The notes beneath the pieces are model-generated. The model was given only the letters and a program-made list of their open reading frames with translations. It did no database searches and was not told the DNA's origin. Below, one piece after another: positions 19,209 to 32,239 of a stretch of DNA of 62,480 nt. Position 1 is the first letter of the stretch. Each line of letters opens with the position of its first letter. Source of the DNA: Reyranella massiliensis 521 (GTDB lineage Bacteria > Pseudomonadota > Alphaproteobacteria > Reyranellales > Reyranellaceae); assembly GCA_945860205.1 (NCBI GenBank), contig CAMARK010000015.1, positions 1 through 62,480 of the forward strand, read 5' to 3'. Made by a program: the position numbers and the translations under genes.

Positions 19209-19955
19209 GTGGAACTGCCGCCCCTAGGCGACATCGCGATCGTCGTCGCCGGGGCGCTCGCGGCAGGGTTCGTCAATGGATTGAGCGGCACCGGCTATGC
19301 GCTGGTGGCGCTGGGCTTCTGGCTTCAGGCCATGTCACCGCTGACCGCCGCTCCCCTCACTGCGCTCTGCGGCGTCGCCGGCCACGTGCAATCCCTGCCG
19401 ACCATCTGGAAAGGCGTTCGCTGGCCGCGTCTGTGGCCGATGCTGGTCGCCGGCATCGTCGGCGTGCCGATCGGCACGATGCTGCTCGAACATGTGCGGC
19501 CGAGCCCACTCAAGATCGGCGTGGGTACGCTGCTGATCTTTTATAGCGCCTGGATGGCTTTCGTGCGCCGTCCGCCCATCATCACCGGCGGCGGCCGCGT
19601 CGCCGACGCGGCCGTGGGCTTCACCGGCGGCGTGTTGGGCGGCATGGCGAGCCTCAGCGGACCGGCCCCGGCGATCTGGGCGCAGCTGCGCGGCCTGGGC
19701 AAAAACGAGCAGCGCGGCGTCAACCAACCCTTCAACATGAGCATCCTGCTACTCGCCCTGGTCTCGGCCGGCATCGCGGGCTTCCTCGATCGCACCTTCT
19801 TCATCTGGGCCGCGATCACGGTGCCCGTCACCCTGATCGGCGCCCGGCTCGGCCTGATGCTGTACGGCCGGGTCGACGACACAGGCTTCCGCCGTATCAT
19901 CCTGAGCTTGCTCACCCTCTCGGGCGCAACGCTGATCGTTTCAAGCCTGCGCTAG
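19209..19955 (+). CDS. TauE/SafE (TSUP) family membrane permease
   Basis: A 248-residue membrane protein with about seven or eight hydrophobic segments. The repeated glycine-rich halves GFVNGLSGTGYALVALG and GGVLGGMASLSGPAPAIW are typical of TSUP anion exporters (sulfite, organosulfonate or related). The start is a GTG 5 nt after the gcdH-like stop, so it is the last gene of this operon. It may export an inorganic or organic anion released during breakdown of the imported compound. Its end overlaps the convergent GST gene by 15 nt. Confidence 0.88.
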   Translation: MELPPLGDIAIVVAGALAAGFVNGLSGTGYALVALGFWLQAMSPLTAAPLTALCGVAGHVQSLPTIWKGVRWPRLWPMLVAGIVGVPIGTMLLEHVRPSPLKIGVGTLLIFYSAWMAFVRRPPIITGGGRVADAAVGFTGGVLGGMASLSGPAPAIWAQLRGLGKNEQRGVNQPFNMSILLLALVSAGIAGFLDRTFFIWAAITVPVTLIGARLGLMLYGRVDDTGFRRIILSLLTLSGATLIVSSLR

Positions 19956-20936
19956 CGCGCCGAGACAGCCGCTCTCGCGGAGGATTGCCTCCAGGCCCGG
20001 TGCAACCTTGGCGGCCGCGTACTTGCGGCGGATCTCGGCCAGCGAACGCGCGTGGTACTTCTGCGGCTCCTGCGACCACGCCGTGCCGCCCAGCGTCATG
20101 TCGAAGGTCTTGTCGCCGGCCGCGATCGCCGCGGCATTGGCCACGGACCACGGCAGGAAGAGCGTGCCGACCTCCTCCTTGAGCAACGGCATGAGCGTCG
20201 GCGCCAGCGCCGGCCAGGCCTCGAACGCGCCGTCCGCCTTGGGCGTGATTATTCTCTGCACCCAGGCCATCACATGGGGCGCCGAGGCCCGCATGATCGC
20301 CCCCGGTGTCGGGTCGGTGGCGGCCTCGTAGAGCTGGGCCCACAGGCCGAAATCCGCCATCGCTGGCCGGCCACCCAGCAGATAGGGCCTGGCCGCAAGA
20401 TGCGCGTCGAGCAACGCCAGCGCCTGCTTGAACGAGGCTTCGATCAGGGGTTGGGTCCTGTCGTTCGAGCCGATGAAGCCCAGCCGGCCCATCATGCGCT
20501 CGGCCACCGCCGCGCGGGCCTGGGCCACGGCCAGCGTGCCTTGGCCACCCATCATCTGCACGGCAATGCGTTCTGCGGTCGACCAGACGTCGGGCTGGTA
20601 GCGCCAGCGATAATGGAACATCCACTTGTTGCCCCACTCGTCGCCGTACTCCTCCAGCAACGCCGAGACGAAGGCGAGCGCGGGGTCGGCGGGAATGGTC
20701 GAAGGCTCCGGCGTCGACGCCTCGAAACGCTCGAGGATCGGCGTCGAATCCTGCACGCCCTCGCCCTCCGGCGTCACCACCAGCGGCACCAACGGCAGCT
20801 TGGCGTATTTCTGGAATTCGGCCTGGACCGCGGGCGAGCGCAGGATCCATTCGTGCGGCAGGTTCTTGTAGCGAAAGAAGGAGCGGACCTTGACCGAATA
20901 CGGCGACAGTTCCGAGCCGAAGATCTTGTATGTCAT
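19941..20936 (-). CDS. Glutathione S-transferase family protein
   Basis: A 331-residue GST-fold protein, longer than the usual 200-230. The N-terminal thioredoxin-like part has SELSPYSVKVRSFFRYKNLP and PLVPLVV, followed by QDSTPILERFE (the glutathione gamma-glutamyl site) and a long helical domain with PYLLGGRPAMADFGLWAQL. The extra C-terminal roughly 90 residues have no recognised domain. The ATG at 20936 shares one base with the corA stop (TGATG), so it is coupled to corA. Substrate unknown. Confidence 0.87.
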   Translation of the reverse strand: MTYKIFGSELSPYSVKVRSFFRYKNLPHEWILRSPAVQAEFQKYAKLPLVPLVVTPEGEGVQDSTPILERFEASTPEPSTIPADPALAFVSALLEEYGDEWGNKWMFHYRWRYQPDVWSTAERIAVQMMGGQGTLAVAQARAAVAERMMGRLGFIGSNDRTQPLIEASFKQALALLDAHLAARPYLLGGRPAMADFGLWAQLYEAATDPTPGAIMRASAPHVMAWVQRIITPKADGAFEAWPALAPTLMPLLKEEVGTLFLPWSVANAAAIAAGDKTFDMTLGGTAWSQEPQKYHARSLAEIRRKYAAAKVAPGLEAILRESGCLGALAQA

Positions 20937-22003
20937 CAAATCCAGCGTTTGCGCTTCAGCCAGAAAAAAAGCCCCCCGACGACACAGGCGACGAGCACCC
21001 AGAAAAATTGGTAGCCGTACGCCCAGCCGAGTTCAGGCATGTTCCCGGCGTCACGGTCGAAATTCATGCCGTAGATGCCGGCCAGGAAGCTCAGCGGCAT
21101 GAAGAACACGGTGATGATCGCCATGGTCTTCATGACCTCGGCCATGCGATTGGACGAGTCCATGAGATAGACTTCCATCAGGCCGTTGGTCATTTCCCGG
21201 TAGCTCTCGACGAGATCGAGCACCGCCACCGCATGGTCGAAGCAGTCGCGCAGGTAGGTCCGCGTCTCCGGCATGATGTAGGGGACATCCGGCCGCATCA
21301 CGGCCAATACGGTCTCGCGCTCGGCCCACTGGATTCGATGGAACGCCACCAGCGCGCGCCGCGCCTGATGGATGTGGGCCAACGTATCCTTCGTCGGACG
21401 CCCGAGCGCCTCCTCTTCCAGTTCCTCGATATGGCTCGACAGCGCCTCGATCAGCGGGAACTTGCGATCGACGACGAGATCGATCAGCGCATAGACGAGG
21501 TAGTCGACGCCGAACGTGCGCAGCCGCGATCCCGCAGTCTGGATGCGATCGCGCACCGCCTTGAAGATGTCGGCCTTGTGATCGTGGAACGAGATCACGT
21601 AGTTGTCGCCGAAGAAGATGCTGACCTGCCGGCTCTTCAGCTCACAATCCTCGTACGCCGGGTCGTTCAGGACGATGAAGCCCTGCCCTTCGTAAAGGTC
21701 GAGCTTGCTCCTCTGGTTGGCGTGGAACACGTCCTCGAGTGCCAGAGGATGCAGGTTAAAGGCCATGCCGAGGTCGCGCAGCATGTCAGAGCTTGGACGG
21801 CCGGCGACGTCGATCCAGGTGTGGCCGGGCGTGCCGAGATGGAAGCGGCACTGGTCGACCTCGACGCCGTGCACCACCTCGACGTCTTCCGGCGTGTATT
21901 CGACCAAGGTGAAGTCGAGCGCCTCGTCGGTGACCGGCGCGCGGCCCTCGAGCGTGCCGGGCGCCGTGCCGGGCTTGGTGTGGCGGTGAAAAAAGCCGTC
22001 CAT
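20936..22003 (-). CDS. corA: CorA family magnesium/cobalt transporter
   Basis: A 355-residue divalent cation channel. A large cytoplasmic N-terminal domain is followed by a long acidic helix (LSSHIEELEEEALG) and two C-terminal membrane helices with the signature YGMNF between them, then a basic tail KRKRWI. Length and organisation match CorA. It is a pentameric inner-membrane channel for Mg2+ and possibly Co2+ or Ni2+. It lies 40 nt after the ABM-domain gene and just upstream of the GST gene. Confidence 0.95.
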   Translation of the reverse strand: MDGFFHRHTKPGTAPGTLEGRAPVTDEALDFTLVEYTPEDVEVVHGVEVDQCRFHLGTPGHTWIDVAGRPSSDMLRDLGMAFNLHPLALEDVFHANQRSKLDLYEGQGFIVLNDPAYEDCELKSRQVSIFFGDNYVISFHDHKADIFKAVRDRIQTAGSRLRTFGVDYLVYALIDLVVDRKFPLIEALSSHIEELEEEALGRPTKDTLAHIHQARRALVAFHRIQWAERETVLAVMRPDVPYIMPETRTYLRDCFDHAVAVLDLVESYREMTNGLMEVYLMDSSNRMAEVMKTMAIITVFFMPLSFLAGIYGMNFDRDAGNMPELGWAYGYQFFWVLVACVVGGLFFWLKRKRWI

Positions 22004-22043
22004 TGTGCCTCTCGCCGATCCGTCCTGACGCCCGGTCCGGACG

Positions 22044-22328
22044 TCAGACTTCCTGCATCACCTGGACGTCGGGGCGGCCGGCGAGATAGTCGCCAAGCTT
22101 GCGGCCGAGTTCCTTGAAGTGCGGTGCGGCGCGGTGCGCATCCAGCGCCGTTTGGTCGTCGTAGCGTTCCAACATGACGTAAACATTAACATCGGCCGTC
22201 TTGTGCAGGGCGTAGAGCTTGTTGCCCGGCTCGTCGGCCCGAACCTTGGCCTGCAACGCCTTCATTGTCGCCTCGAAATCGGCGTTGGTCCCGGGCTTGA
22301 TGGTCAGTTTCGCGATGACGCCGATCAT
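22044..22328 (-). CDS. Antibiotic biosynthesis monooxygenase (ABM) domain protein
   Basis: A 94-residue dimeric alpha-beta barrel protein of the YgiN/ABM type. Its layout is MIGVIAKLTIKPG, the central NVYVMLERYDDQTALDAHRAAPHFKEL with the typical aromatic/His core, and a short C-terminus. Related proteins are small quinol or hydroquinone monooxygenases or simple oxidative-stress proteins. It lies between the MaoC-like gene (13 nt) and corA (40 nt). Confidence 0.9.
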   Translation of the reverse strand: MIGVIAKLTIKPGTNADFEATMKALQAKVRADEPGNKLYALHKTADVNVYVMLERYDDQTALDAHRAAPHFKELGRKLGDYLAGRPDVQVMQEV

Positions 22329-22341
22329 GGTCCCGCTCCTT

Positions 22342-22833
22342 CTATTGTGGCCGCTTCTTTATCAGGTACTTGTGCTCGCCGTCGCTCACCAGCTCGCCCT
22401 TCTGGTTATGGATGGTGAGTTTTAGGACGGCAACACCGGTGGTGCGGCCCGGCTTCAGCTCGCTCACCGTCAGCATCGGGTAGAGCGTGTCGCCGACATA
22501 GACCGGCTTCAGGAACCGCGACGACTGTTCCAGAAACCCGATCAGCGACTCGCCCACGACATGGGGAAATATCCCGCCGCCGGCCGCGCCCTGGATCGCC
22601 ACCTGCAGCCCGTGCGCCAGCATGTCGCGGTGCCCGAGTGCCTTGCAGTATTCGCGATCGTAGTGGATCGGGTGATTGTCGCCGCTGGCGAGCTGGAAGG
22701 CTGAGAACAGCGCCTCGGTCTGGGTGCGCGAGTTGATGTAGAATTTCTGGCCGATCTTCAGATCCTCGAACCAGTGCGTCGGTCCGAAGCGGTGCTCGGC
22801 CGGATCGAAGGGCTTGGCGTCTATATCCGGCAC
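22342..22833 (-). CDS. MaoC-like (hot-dog fold) dehydratase
   Basis: A 163-residue hot-dog fold protein. The hydratase motif is visible as ASGDNHPIHYDREY, with the aspartate/histidine pair used by R-specific enoyl-CoA hydratases. HGLQVAIQGAAGG and SSRFLKPVYVGDTLYP follow, as in MaoC-type enzymes. I chose the GTG at 22833, which has AAGGAG 6 nt upstream; no nearby ATG fits. It may hydrate enoyl-CoA intermediates from the acyl-CoA pathway upstream, but the substrate is unproven. Confidence 0.85.
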   Translation of the reverse strand: MPDIDAKPFDPAEHRFGPTHWFEDLKIGQKFYINSRTQTEALFSAFQLASGDNHPIHYDREYCKALGHRDMLAHGLQVAIQGAAGGGIFPHVVGESLIGFLEQSSRFLKPVYVGDTLYPMLTVSELKPGRTTGVAVLKLTIHNQKGELVSDGEHKYLIKKRPQ

Positions 22834-22859
22834 GGCGGTCTCCTTGAATATCTCGACTT

Positions 22860-23546
22860 CTACGCCGCCTTCGCCTTGCGCGCCATCCCGTCGAACAGGT
22901 CGAGCATGCGCTCGCGCCAGGCATAGACCGGGTCGTCGGCTTCCAGCAGTTCGAGCGGGCTGATCGTGCGCGGCCACATGAAGGTGCCGGCGAGGATGTA
23001 GTCGGGATAGGCGGCCTCGGCGCCGGACAGGAACTTCTGCTCGCGCAACGCCCGGCGCGCCGGTTCGAGTGCCGCCCGGAACGCCGCCAGTCCCTTCTCC
23101 CTTGCTTGGGCCTGAAACGAGGTGAAGTCCTTGGTGCCCAGCCGCGCGCCGCGCGACTCGGCGATGTATTCCTTGTCCTCCGGCCGCACCCGGTCATAAA
23201 GATCGCCCACCACCATGGGGAAAATCGCGCCGTTCACCACGACATCGGTCCAGCCGTTGATGAAGCGCGCGTAGGAGCGGCCCATCTCGCTCTTGAGCAG
23301 CGGCCTCTCCGGATAGATCTCGTCCAGATAGACGGCGATGGCCCAGCTGTCCTTGACCGGCTTCTCGCCGTCCTTGATCACCGGAACGGTCTTGGAATCG
23401 GCGAAGGCAATCTTCTCCTTTTCCGAAAAGCCCATCGGCACGTTGGTGTAGTCGAGGCCCTTGTGCGCCAATGCGAACTTGGCGCGCCAGCAGAACGGGC
23501 TGGGGCGGCGGTCGTCGTCGAAAGCAAGATCGTAGAGCGTGATCAT
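22860..23546 (-). CDS. Glutathione S-transferase family protein
   Basis: A 228-residue GST. The N-terminal thioredoxin fold begins MITLYDLAFDDDRRPSPFCWRAKFALAHKG, with the SPFC region as the likely active site, then TVPVIKDGEKPVKDSWAIA (cis-proline and glutathione-binding serine) and a helical C-terminal domain. It resembles the beta-etherase/maleylacetoacetate isomerase-like GSTs common in aromatic degraders. It starts 7 nt after the mmsB-like stop, so it is part of the valine-pathway operon. Confidence 0.89.
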   Translation of the reverse strand: MITLYDLAFDDDRRPSPFCWRAKFALAHKGLDYTNVPMGFSEKEKIAFADSKTVPVIKDGEKPVKDSWAIAVYLDEIYPERPLLKSEMGRSYARFINGWTDVVVNGAIFPMVVGDLYDRVRPEDKEYIAESRGARLGTKDFTSFQAQAREKGLAAFRAALEPARRALREQKFLSGAEAAYPDYILAGTFMWPRTISPLELLEADDPVYAWRERMLDLFDGMARKAKAA

Positions 23547-23553
23547 CGGGGCC

Positions 23554-24435
23554 TCACTTGCCGTCCAGCATCCTGATGATGCCCGAGAAATCCTTGGCCG
23601 CATTGCCGCTGTTGACGAACATATTGAAGAGCTGCGCGGCCTCCGCGCCCAGCGGCGTGCTGGCACCCGCCGCGTTCGCCGCCTGCTGGGCGAGCATCAG
23701 GTCCTTCAGCATCATCGCCGCGGTAAAGCCCGCCTGGTAGTCGCGGTTGGCGGGCGACGCCGGCACCGGGCCCGGCACCGGACAGTAGTTGATCAGCGAC
23801 CAGCACGAGCCGGACGAGGTCGACACGACGTCGAACATCTTCTGGGCGTCGAGGCCCAGCCGCTTGGCCAGCATGAAGGCCTCGCTGACCGCGACCATGG
23901 AAACGCCCAGGATCATGTTGTTGCAGATCTTGGCCGCCTGGCCGTTGCCGCTGGCGCCGGCATGGACGATGTTCTTGCCCATCTTCTCCAGGATCGGTCT
24001 CGCCTTGCCGAAGGCGCCATCGCCGCCGCCGACCATGAAGGTGAGCGTTCCTGCCGTGGCGCCGCCGACGCCGCCCGACACCGGCGCATCGATCATCTCC
24101 ATCCCGGCCTTCTCGGCCAGCGCCGCGACATGGCGGGCGCTGTCGACGTCGATGGTCGAGCAGTCGATCAGCAAGGTGCCCTTGGCGACGTTGGGCAGCA
24201 CGTCCTTCTCGTAGACCTCGCGCACATGCTTGCCGGCCGGCAGCATGGTGACGACGATCTCGGCACCCTTGACCGCCTCGGCGGCCGACGCCGCCTTGTG
24301 CGCGCCCTTCTCGACCGCCGTCTTCACCGCGGCCTCCGACAGATCGAAGGCCGTCACATGGTGCTGCGCCTTGGCGAGATTGGCGGCCATTGGGCCACCC
24401 ATGTTGCCGAGACCGATGAAGGCGATTTTCGCCAT
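23554..24435 (-). CDS. mmsB: 3-hydroxyisobutyrate dehydrogenase
   Basis: A 293-residue NAD-dependent beta-hydroxyacid dehydrogenase that converts 3-hydroxyisobutyrate to methylmalonate semialdehyde in valine catabolism. IAFIGLGNMGGPMAANL (about residues 4-20) is the dinucleotide motif. DAPVSGGVGGATAGTLTFMVGG is the substrate loop, and GNGQAAKICNNMILG contains the catalytic lysine and conserved asparagines. Context is decisive: isobutyryl-CoA dehydrogenase-like and 3-hydroxyisobutyryl-CoA hydrolase genes precede it in order. Confidence 0.93.
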   Translation of the reverse strand: MAKIAFIGLGNMGGPMAANLAKAQHHVTAFDLSEAAVKTAVEKGAHKAASAAEAVKGAEIVVTMLPAGKHVREVYEKDVLPNVAKGTLLIDCSTIDVDSARHVAALAEKAGMEMIDAPVSGGVGGATAGTLTFMVGGGDGAFGKARPILEKMGKNIVHAGASGNGQAAKICNNMILGVSMVAVSEAFMLAKRLGLDAQKMFDVVSTSSGSCWSLINYCPVPGPVPASPANRDYQAGFTAAMMLKDLMLAQQAANAAGASTPLGAEAAQLFNMFVNSGNAAKDFSGIIRMLDGK

Positions 24436-24457
24436 GGTGTCCTCCTTGCTTGCGCCG

Positions 24458-28252
<3,795 letters not shown>

Positions 28253-28266
<14 letters not shown>

Positions 28267-29095
28267 CACCTGCTCCCGCGCCCAGCAGGCGCTGCACGTC
28301 AGCAAAAGCCAGCATGTCGCGCATCCAGGCGAACGAGCCCTGCTCCTTCATCGCCCGTCCGGCGTTGACGAACGTCGCCAGCACTAGCCGGGAGAGCGCA
28401 CCGCCAACGCTGATCCGCTTGGCCCCGGCCTCCCCGAGTTCGGCGGCCGTAATGTCGGGATCGAGCCAGCCCGTCACGACATTCACCGGCCGGCTCACCG
28501 CACCGACAACGTGCCGAACTTCGGCGAGACTGCGCAGGCCGGGCGCATAGAGCACGTCGGCGCCTGCGTCGGCGTAGGCCTGCAGGCGGCGAACGGTGTC
28601 GGCCATGTCGCTGCGGCCATTGATCAGGTTCTCGGCCCGCGCGGTCAGCATGAACGGCACCGGCTGGGCGTGGGCCACGACGGCCGCCGCCCGCACCCGT
28701 GCCACCGCCAGATCGAATTCGTAGATCCGGTTCTTGGGATCGCCGGTGGAGTCCTCGATCGAGCCGCCGACGGCGCCGGCCTCGGCGGCAAGGCCGATCG
28801 CCTCGGCCGCGGCCGCGGGATCGTCGGCGAAACAATTCTCCAGGTCGACATTGACCGGCAGGTCCGTCGCCTCGGCAATCGCCCGGCAGTTGGCGATCAC
28901 CTCCGCCCGGCTGACGGCGCTGTCGGCGCGACCGAGCATATTGGCAAGGCCGAGGCTGGTAGTGGCCAGCGCCTCGAAGCCGAGCGCCGCCAGCAGCCTC
29001 GCCGTGCCGGCATCCCACGGGTTGGGGATGATGAAAGCGCCGGGCCGTTCGTGCAGGGCGCGAAAGGCCGCCGCTTTCTCCGCTTGGCTACGCAT
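28253..29095 (-). CDS. Isocitrate lyase/PEP mutase family protein
   Basis: A 280-residue TIM-barrel enzyme of the isocitrate lyase/phosphonomutase superfamily, which makes or breaks C-C or P-C bonds next to a carboxylate. Conserved blocks are IIPNPWDAGTARLLAALGFEALATTS near the N-terminus, LPVNVDLENCFADD with the metal-binding acidic residues, GSIEDSTGDP and FMLTARAENLINGRSD. The KKCGH motif of true isocitrate lyase is absent, so the member is likely an oxaloacetate/2-methylisocitrate-like lyase or a hydrolase. It diverges from the LysR regulator at 29200, its probable controller. Confidence 0.88.
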
Positions 29096-29199
29096 CGCGT
29101 GTCTCCTGGTTCGGGTGAATCCGGTCGCCTGAACCTCGGTGCTGCGCTACCTTTTGTAAAATGCATAGTTCTTTCAGTTAACATCTGGATTCCTGATCC

Positions 29200-30090
29200 A
29201 TGAACATCGATGAAATTCAAACCTTCGTCGCCATCGCCGAACTCGGTGACTTCACGCAGGCCGGCCGCCGGCTGCATCGGTCGCAGCCCGCCATAAGCCG
29301 GCGCCTTGGCCTGCTCGAGGACGAACTCGGCGCGCCAATGTTCGAGCGCATCCGGGGTCGCGCCCGACTGACCGAGGCGGGTCGCGCCTTCCTCCCCCAT
29401 GCCGAAGCGGCACTTGCGGCGCTCAAGGACGGGCGCGAAGCGGTGCACGGTCTCAGGACCGGAATGCGGGGCGCGATTTCGCTGGCCCTGGTCGGCACGC
29501 TCGCCGACACCCACATCGTCGACGTACTGCGTCGCTTCGCGCAGCGCTCGAAGGACGTCCGCCTCGAACTCCGCACCGCCTCGAGCGCGGAGGTGACCAA
29601 CCTGGTCCGGCGCGGCGAAGCCACCCTGGGCATGCGCTATTTCGCCAGCGATCGACCGGAGCTGGTCTCGCAGCCTGCGGGCGGCGAGGCGATGCTGGTG
29701 GTGGCCGCCCCCGGCCACCGGCTGGCCGGACGCCGCGTGCGGCAGACGCATCTGCTGAAAGACGAGCGCTGGATCGGCTTTCCACCGGCGCCCGACGAAC
29801 GCGATTCCTCCGGCCATGTCCTGGCGCGTCAGCTGATCCGCGCCGGATTGGACGCCGCCGATATCACCCTGATCGACAGTCTGACAGCGCAGAAACGCTT
29901 GGCCCAGGCGGGCTTCGGTCTGGCGCTGGTGCCGGAAAGCAGCGTGCGCGACGAACTACGCCAGGGCGCTCTGGTGGTGCTGGATATCGCGGCCATGCGG
30001 ACCACCATCCCGATAACCGCCATCCATCGTCGCGCCGGCTATCTCAGCCCGGCGGCCAAGGCACTGCTGGCACTCCTGACGCGCGCCTAG
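29200..30090 (+). CDS. LysR family transcriptional regulator
   Basis: A 296-residue LTTR. The winged helix-turn-helix is MNIDEIQTFVAIAELGDFTQAGRRLHRSQPAISRRLGLLEDELGAPMFER (residues 1-50, split here into known blocks: SQPAISRRLGLLE is the recognition helix). The rest is the effector-binding domain. It is divergent from the PEP-mutase family gene across a 104-nt gap containing GTTAAC (29177-29182), so it probably regulates that gene and itself. The effector is unknown. Confidence 0.94.
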   Translation: MNIDEIQTFVAIAELGDFTQAGRRLHRSQPAISRRLGLLEDELGAPMFERIRGRARLTEAGRAFLPHAEAALAALKDGREAVHGLRTGMRGAISLALVGTLADTHIVDVLRRFAQRSKDVRLELRTASSAEVTNLVRRGEATLGMRYFASDRPELVSQPAGGEAMLVVAAPGHRLAGRRVRQTHLLKDERWIGFPPAPDERDSSGHVLARQLIRAGLDAADITLIDSLTAQKRLAQAGFGLALVPESSVRDELRQGALVVLDIAAMRTTIPITAIHRRAGYLSPAAKALLALLTRA

Positions 30091-30230
30091 CGCCGGTCGC
30101 GCTCCTCTTTCTCCCGCTTGCGCTCCTCCTGCTCGGCCGACGCGCTGCGATAGGCGCGCCACGCCAGCACAAGTGCCACGAGAGAACAGGAAACGCCCAC
30201 GATCAGTGTAATCGGCTCTGTCTCACCCAT
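30087..30230 (-). CDS. 47-residue single-helix membrane protein
   Basis: A very small protein: an N-terminal hydrophobic helix (TLIVGVSCSLVALVLAW, residues about 8-24) followed by a highly charged tail SAEQEERKREKEERDRR. The ATG at 30230 overlaps the end of the YheT-like gene by 8 nt, so it is probably translated by coupling. The topology suggests a membrane anchor with a cytoplasmic charged tail. Function unknown. An upstream extension in the same frame lies within the hydrolase gene and is unlikely. Confidence 0.6.
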   Translation of the reverse strand: MGETEPITLIVGVSCSLVALVLAWRAYRSASAEQEERKREKEERDRR

Positions 30231-31206
30231 GATCGAAGAACCTCGCGATGGCGACGTCGCTCCACGGCTGGTCGCTGCCGGCGCCGTGGAAGCCGACATG
30301 GCCGCCTGCCCCCGGCAGCAGTGGCACGAGCGCCTTGTTGCCCGCCCAATCATAGCCGCGATAGAGCGCTTCCGGAATCCAGGGATCGTCACCTGCTGCC
30401 AGCGCCAGCGTCGGCACGCGGATGTCGGCCATGAACCGCAGCGGCTTGCAGCGCTCGTAGTAGTTCTCGGAGCTGCCGAAGCCGTAGTGCGGGGCGATGA
30501 AGAAGTCGTCGTATTCCCACACCGTGCGCGAGCCCAGGACGGCGCTGCGCTCGGCGGCCGAAAGCACCGCGCCCTGGCCCGTCGCCTCGATCTTCATCTG
30601 GGTCAGGATGTGATGATGATAGAGCCGGTTGCGGGGACGCATCATGTTGCGGCAGGTGATGGCGAGGTCGATCGGGGCGCAGACAGTAGCCGCCGCCTTG
30701 AGGGGCGACGCCGCGCCTTCCTCGCCGAGATACTTCAGCAACATCGCGCCGCCCAGCGAATAGCCGACGGCGACCAGCCCGTCCCGCGTGAGGTCTTCCG
30801 GCAGCAGCGCCAGCAGCGCCCTGAAATCCTGACTGCGGCCGGCAAAGTAGTGCTCACTGCACAGCGCCCGCGACGGTCCCGCGCCACGCAGGTTGAGACG
30901 CAGCACGCGATGGCCGCGCTCGAGCATCAGCCATGACATGCTCCAGATGTAATGGCTGTCTTCGCTGCCGGTCAGCCCATGGATCAGGAGGACGAGCGGG
31001 GTACCGGCCCGCGGCTCTGTCGGCCGGTCGAGCGTGGCGAGCAAGGTGTCGCCGGTGCCGTCCTTCAGAGGAAATGAAAGCCGCTCGCTGATATGAGGCG
31101 CCAGGCTGGTCCGGGTCGGGCGCAGGCGGTTGGCAACGGTCTGCAGGTCGCCGCCCCACCAGGGAAAGCGTGGACGGAAGGGCGGCAGATCGAATATGAG
31201 GCTCAC
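30223..31206 (-). CDS. YheT-like alpha/beta hydrolase
   Basis: A 327-residue alpha/beta hydrolase of the YheT/EMB8 type. Conserved N-terminal FRPRFPWWGGDLQTVAN, the oxyanion strand LVLLIHGLTGSEDSHY, nucleophile elbow GYSLGGAMLLKYLG, acid AAGDDPWIP and histidine loop GGHVGFHG are in family order. It is a tandem paralogue of the gene just upstream, with which it overlaps by 4 nt (GTG start at 31206, GTGA overlap). Substrates of YheT-type hydrolases are poorly defined. Confidence 0.9.
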   Translation of the reverse strand: MSLIFDLPPFRPRFPWWGGDLQTVANRLRPTRTSLAPHISERLSFPLKDGTGDTLLATLDRPTEPRAGTPLVLLIHGLTGSEDSHYIWSMSWLMLERGHRVLRLNLRGAGPSRALCSEHYFAGRSQDFRALLALLPEDLTRDGLVAVGYSLGGAMLLKYLGEEGAASPLKAAATVCAPIDLAITCRNMMRPRNRLYHHHILTQMKIEATGQGAVLSAAERSAVLGSRTVWEYDDFFIAPHYGFGSSENYYERCKPLRFMADIRVPTLALAAGDDPWIPEALYRGYDWAGNKALVPLLPGAGGHVGFHGAGSDQPWSDVAIARFFDHG

Positions 31207-32210
31207 GCCCCCATAGTAGCAATCCGCTCGACGAATTTCTCTACTGCAAGATCACACCACGGCTTGCGGCTGCCATCACCATGGAAGCCAACATGGCCAC
31301 CGGTCGGCGGCAGCACGGGCAGCAGCCACGGATTGTCGCTCCATTTGAACTCGCGATAGTGTTCCGCGGGAATCCAGGGGTCGTCGCACGCGGCCAGTAC
31401 CATGGTCGGCACGCGGATCTCGGGCATGAATCGCGAAGGCGTGCAGAGGTCGTAATAGTCCTCTGCGCCGCGGAAGCCGTAGCGCGGCGCGATGAAGTGT
31501 TCGTCGTACTCCCAGATACTGCGCGCGGCCTGGACGATGGCGCGCTCTTCCGGCGAGGTCCTGGCGCCCTCCGCCTGGGCCTCGACCTTCATACCGTTCA
31601 GGATATAGGTGTGATAAAACCAGTTGCGCGGCTTGCGCATATGCTGACCGGTGCGCGCGAGGTCGATCGGCGCGCAGATCGTGGCGGCACCGCGCAGCGG
31701 CGAGAATGAGCCCTCCTCGCCGAGATATTTCAGCAGCATGGCTCCGCCCAGCGAATAGCCGACCGCGACGATTCCGTTGTCCGTGAACTCCTCGGGGATC
31801 TGCGAGAGCACGCGCCGGAAATCCGCGGTGCGACCGATGTGATAATGTTCACGACAATAGAGCCGCGACGGCCCTGCGCCGCGCACGTTGAGTCGCAGCA
31901 CGCGATAGCCGCAATCCAGCAGGTGGCGGGCGGAACTCATAATATGGGGGCTGTCCTCGCTGCCCGTCAGGCCATGAAGCAGAACCACCAGCGAACGGTC
32001 CGCAACCGGTTCTGCAGGATGGTCGAGCATGCCCAGCAGAATATCGCCGGTTCGATCGGCCATGGGAAAGCACAGGCGTTCGCTCCAGTGCGGCGATAGA
32101 TCCGCCTCCGGCGCGGTCCACTGATTGTAGATCGTCTGCAAATCCGCTCCCCACCACGGGAACCGTGCCTTGAACGGCGGCAGATCGAGGGAATCGATGG
32201 ACGGGGGCAC
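31203..32210 (-). CDS. YheT-like alpha/beta hydrolase, tandem paralogue
   Basis: A 335-residue member of the same YheT/EMB8 family: FKARFPWWGADLQTIYN, LVVLLHGLTGSEDSPH, nucleophile GYSLGGAMLLKYLG, AACDDPWIP and GGHVGFHGDG. It shares the full motif series with its downstream neighbour, so the pair arose by tandem duplication. The start is a GTG at 32210; only 29 nt separate it from the divergent transporter start at 32240. The differing loops between acid and histidine could give different substrates. Confidence 0.9.
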   Translation of the reverse strand: MPPSIDSLDLPPFKARFPWWGADLQTIYNQWTAPEADLSPHWSERLCFPMADRTGDILLGMLDHPAEPVADRSLVVLLHGLTGSEDSPHIMSSARHLLDCGYRVLRLNVRGAGPSRLYCREHYHIGRTADFRRVLSQIPEEFTDNGIVAVGYSLGGAMLLKYLGEEGSFSPLRGAATICAPIDLARTGQHMRKPRNWFYHTYILNGMKVEAQAEGARTSPEERAIVQAARSIWEYDEHFIAPRYGFRGAEDYYDLCTPSRFMPEIRVPTMVLAACDDPWIPAEHYREFKWSDNPWLLPVLPPTGGHVGFHGDGSRKPWCDLAVEKFVERIATMGA

Positions 32211-32239
32211 TTCGAATCCTTATTCACAGTTTCTTCGAC

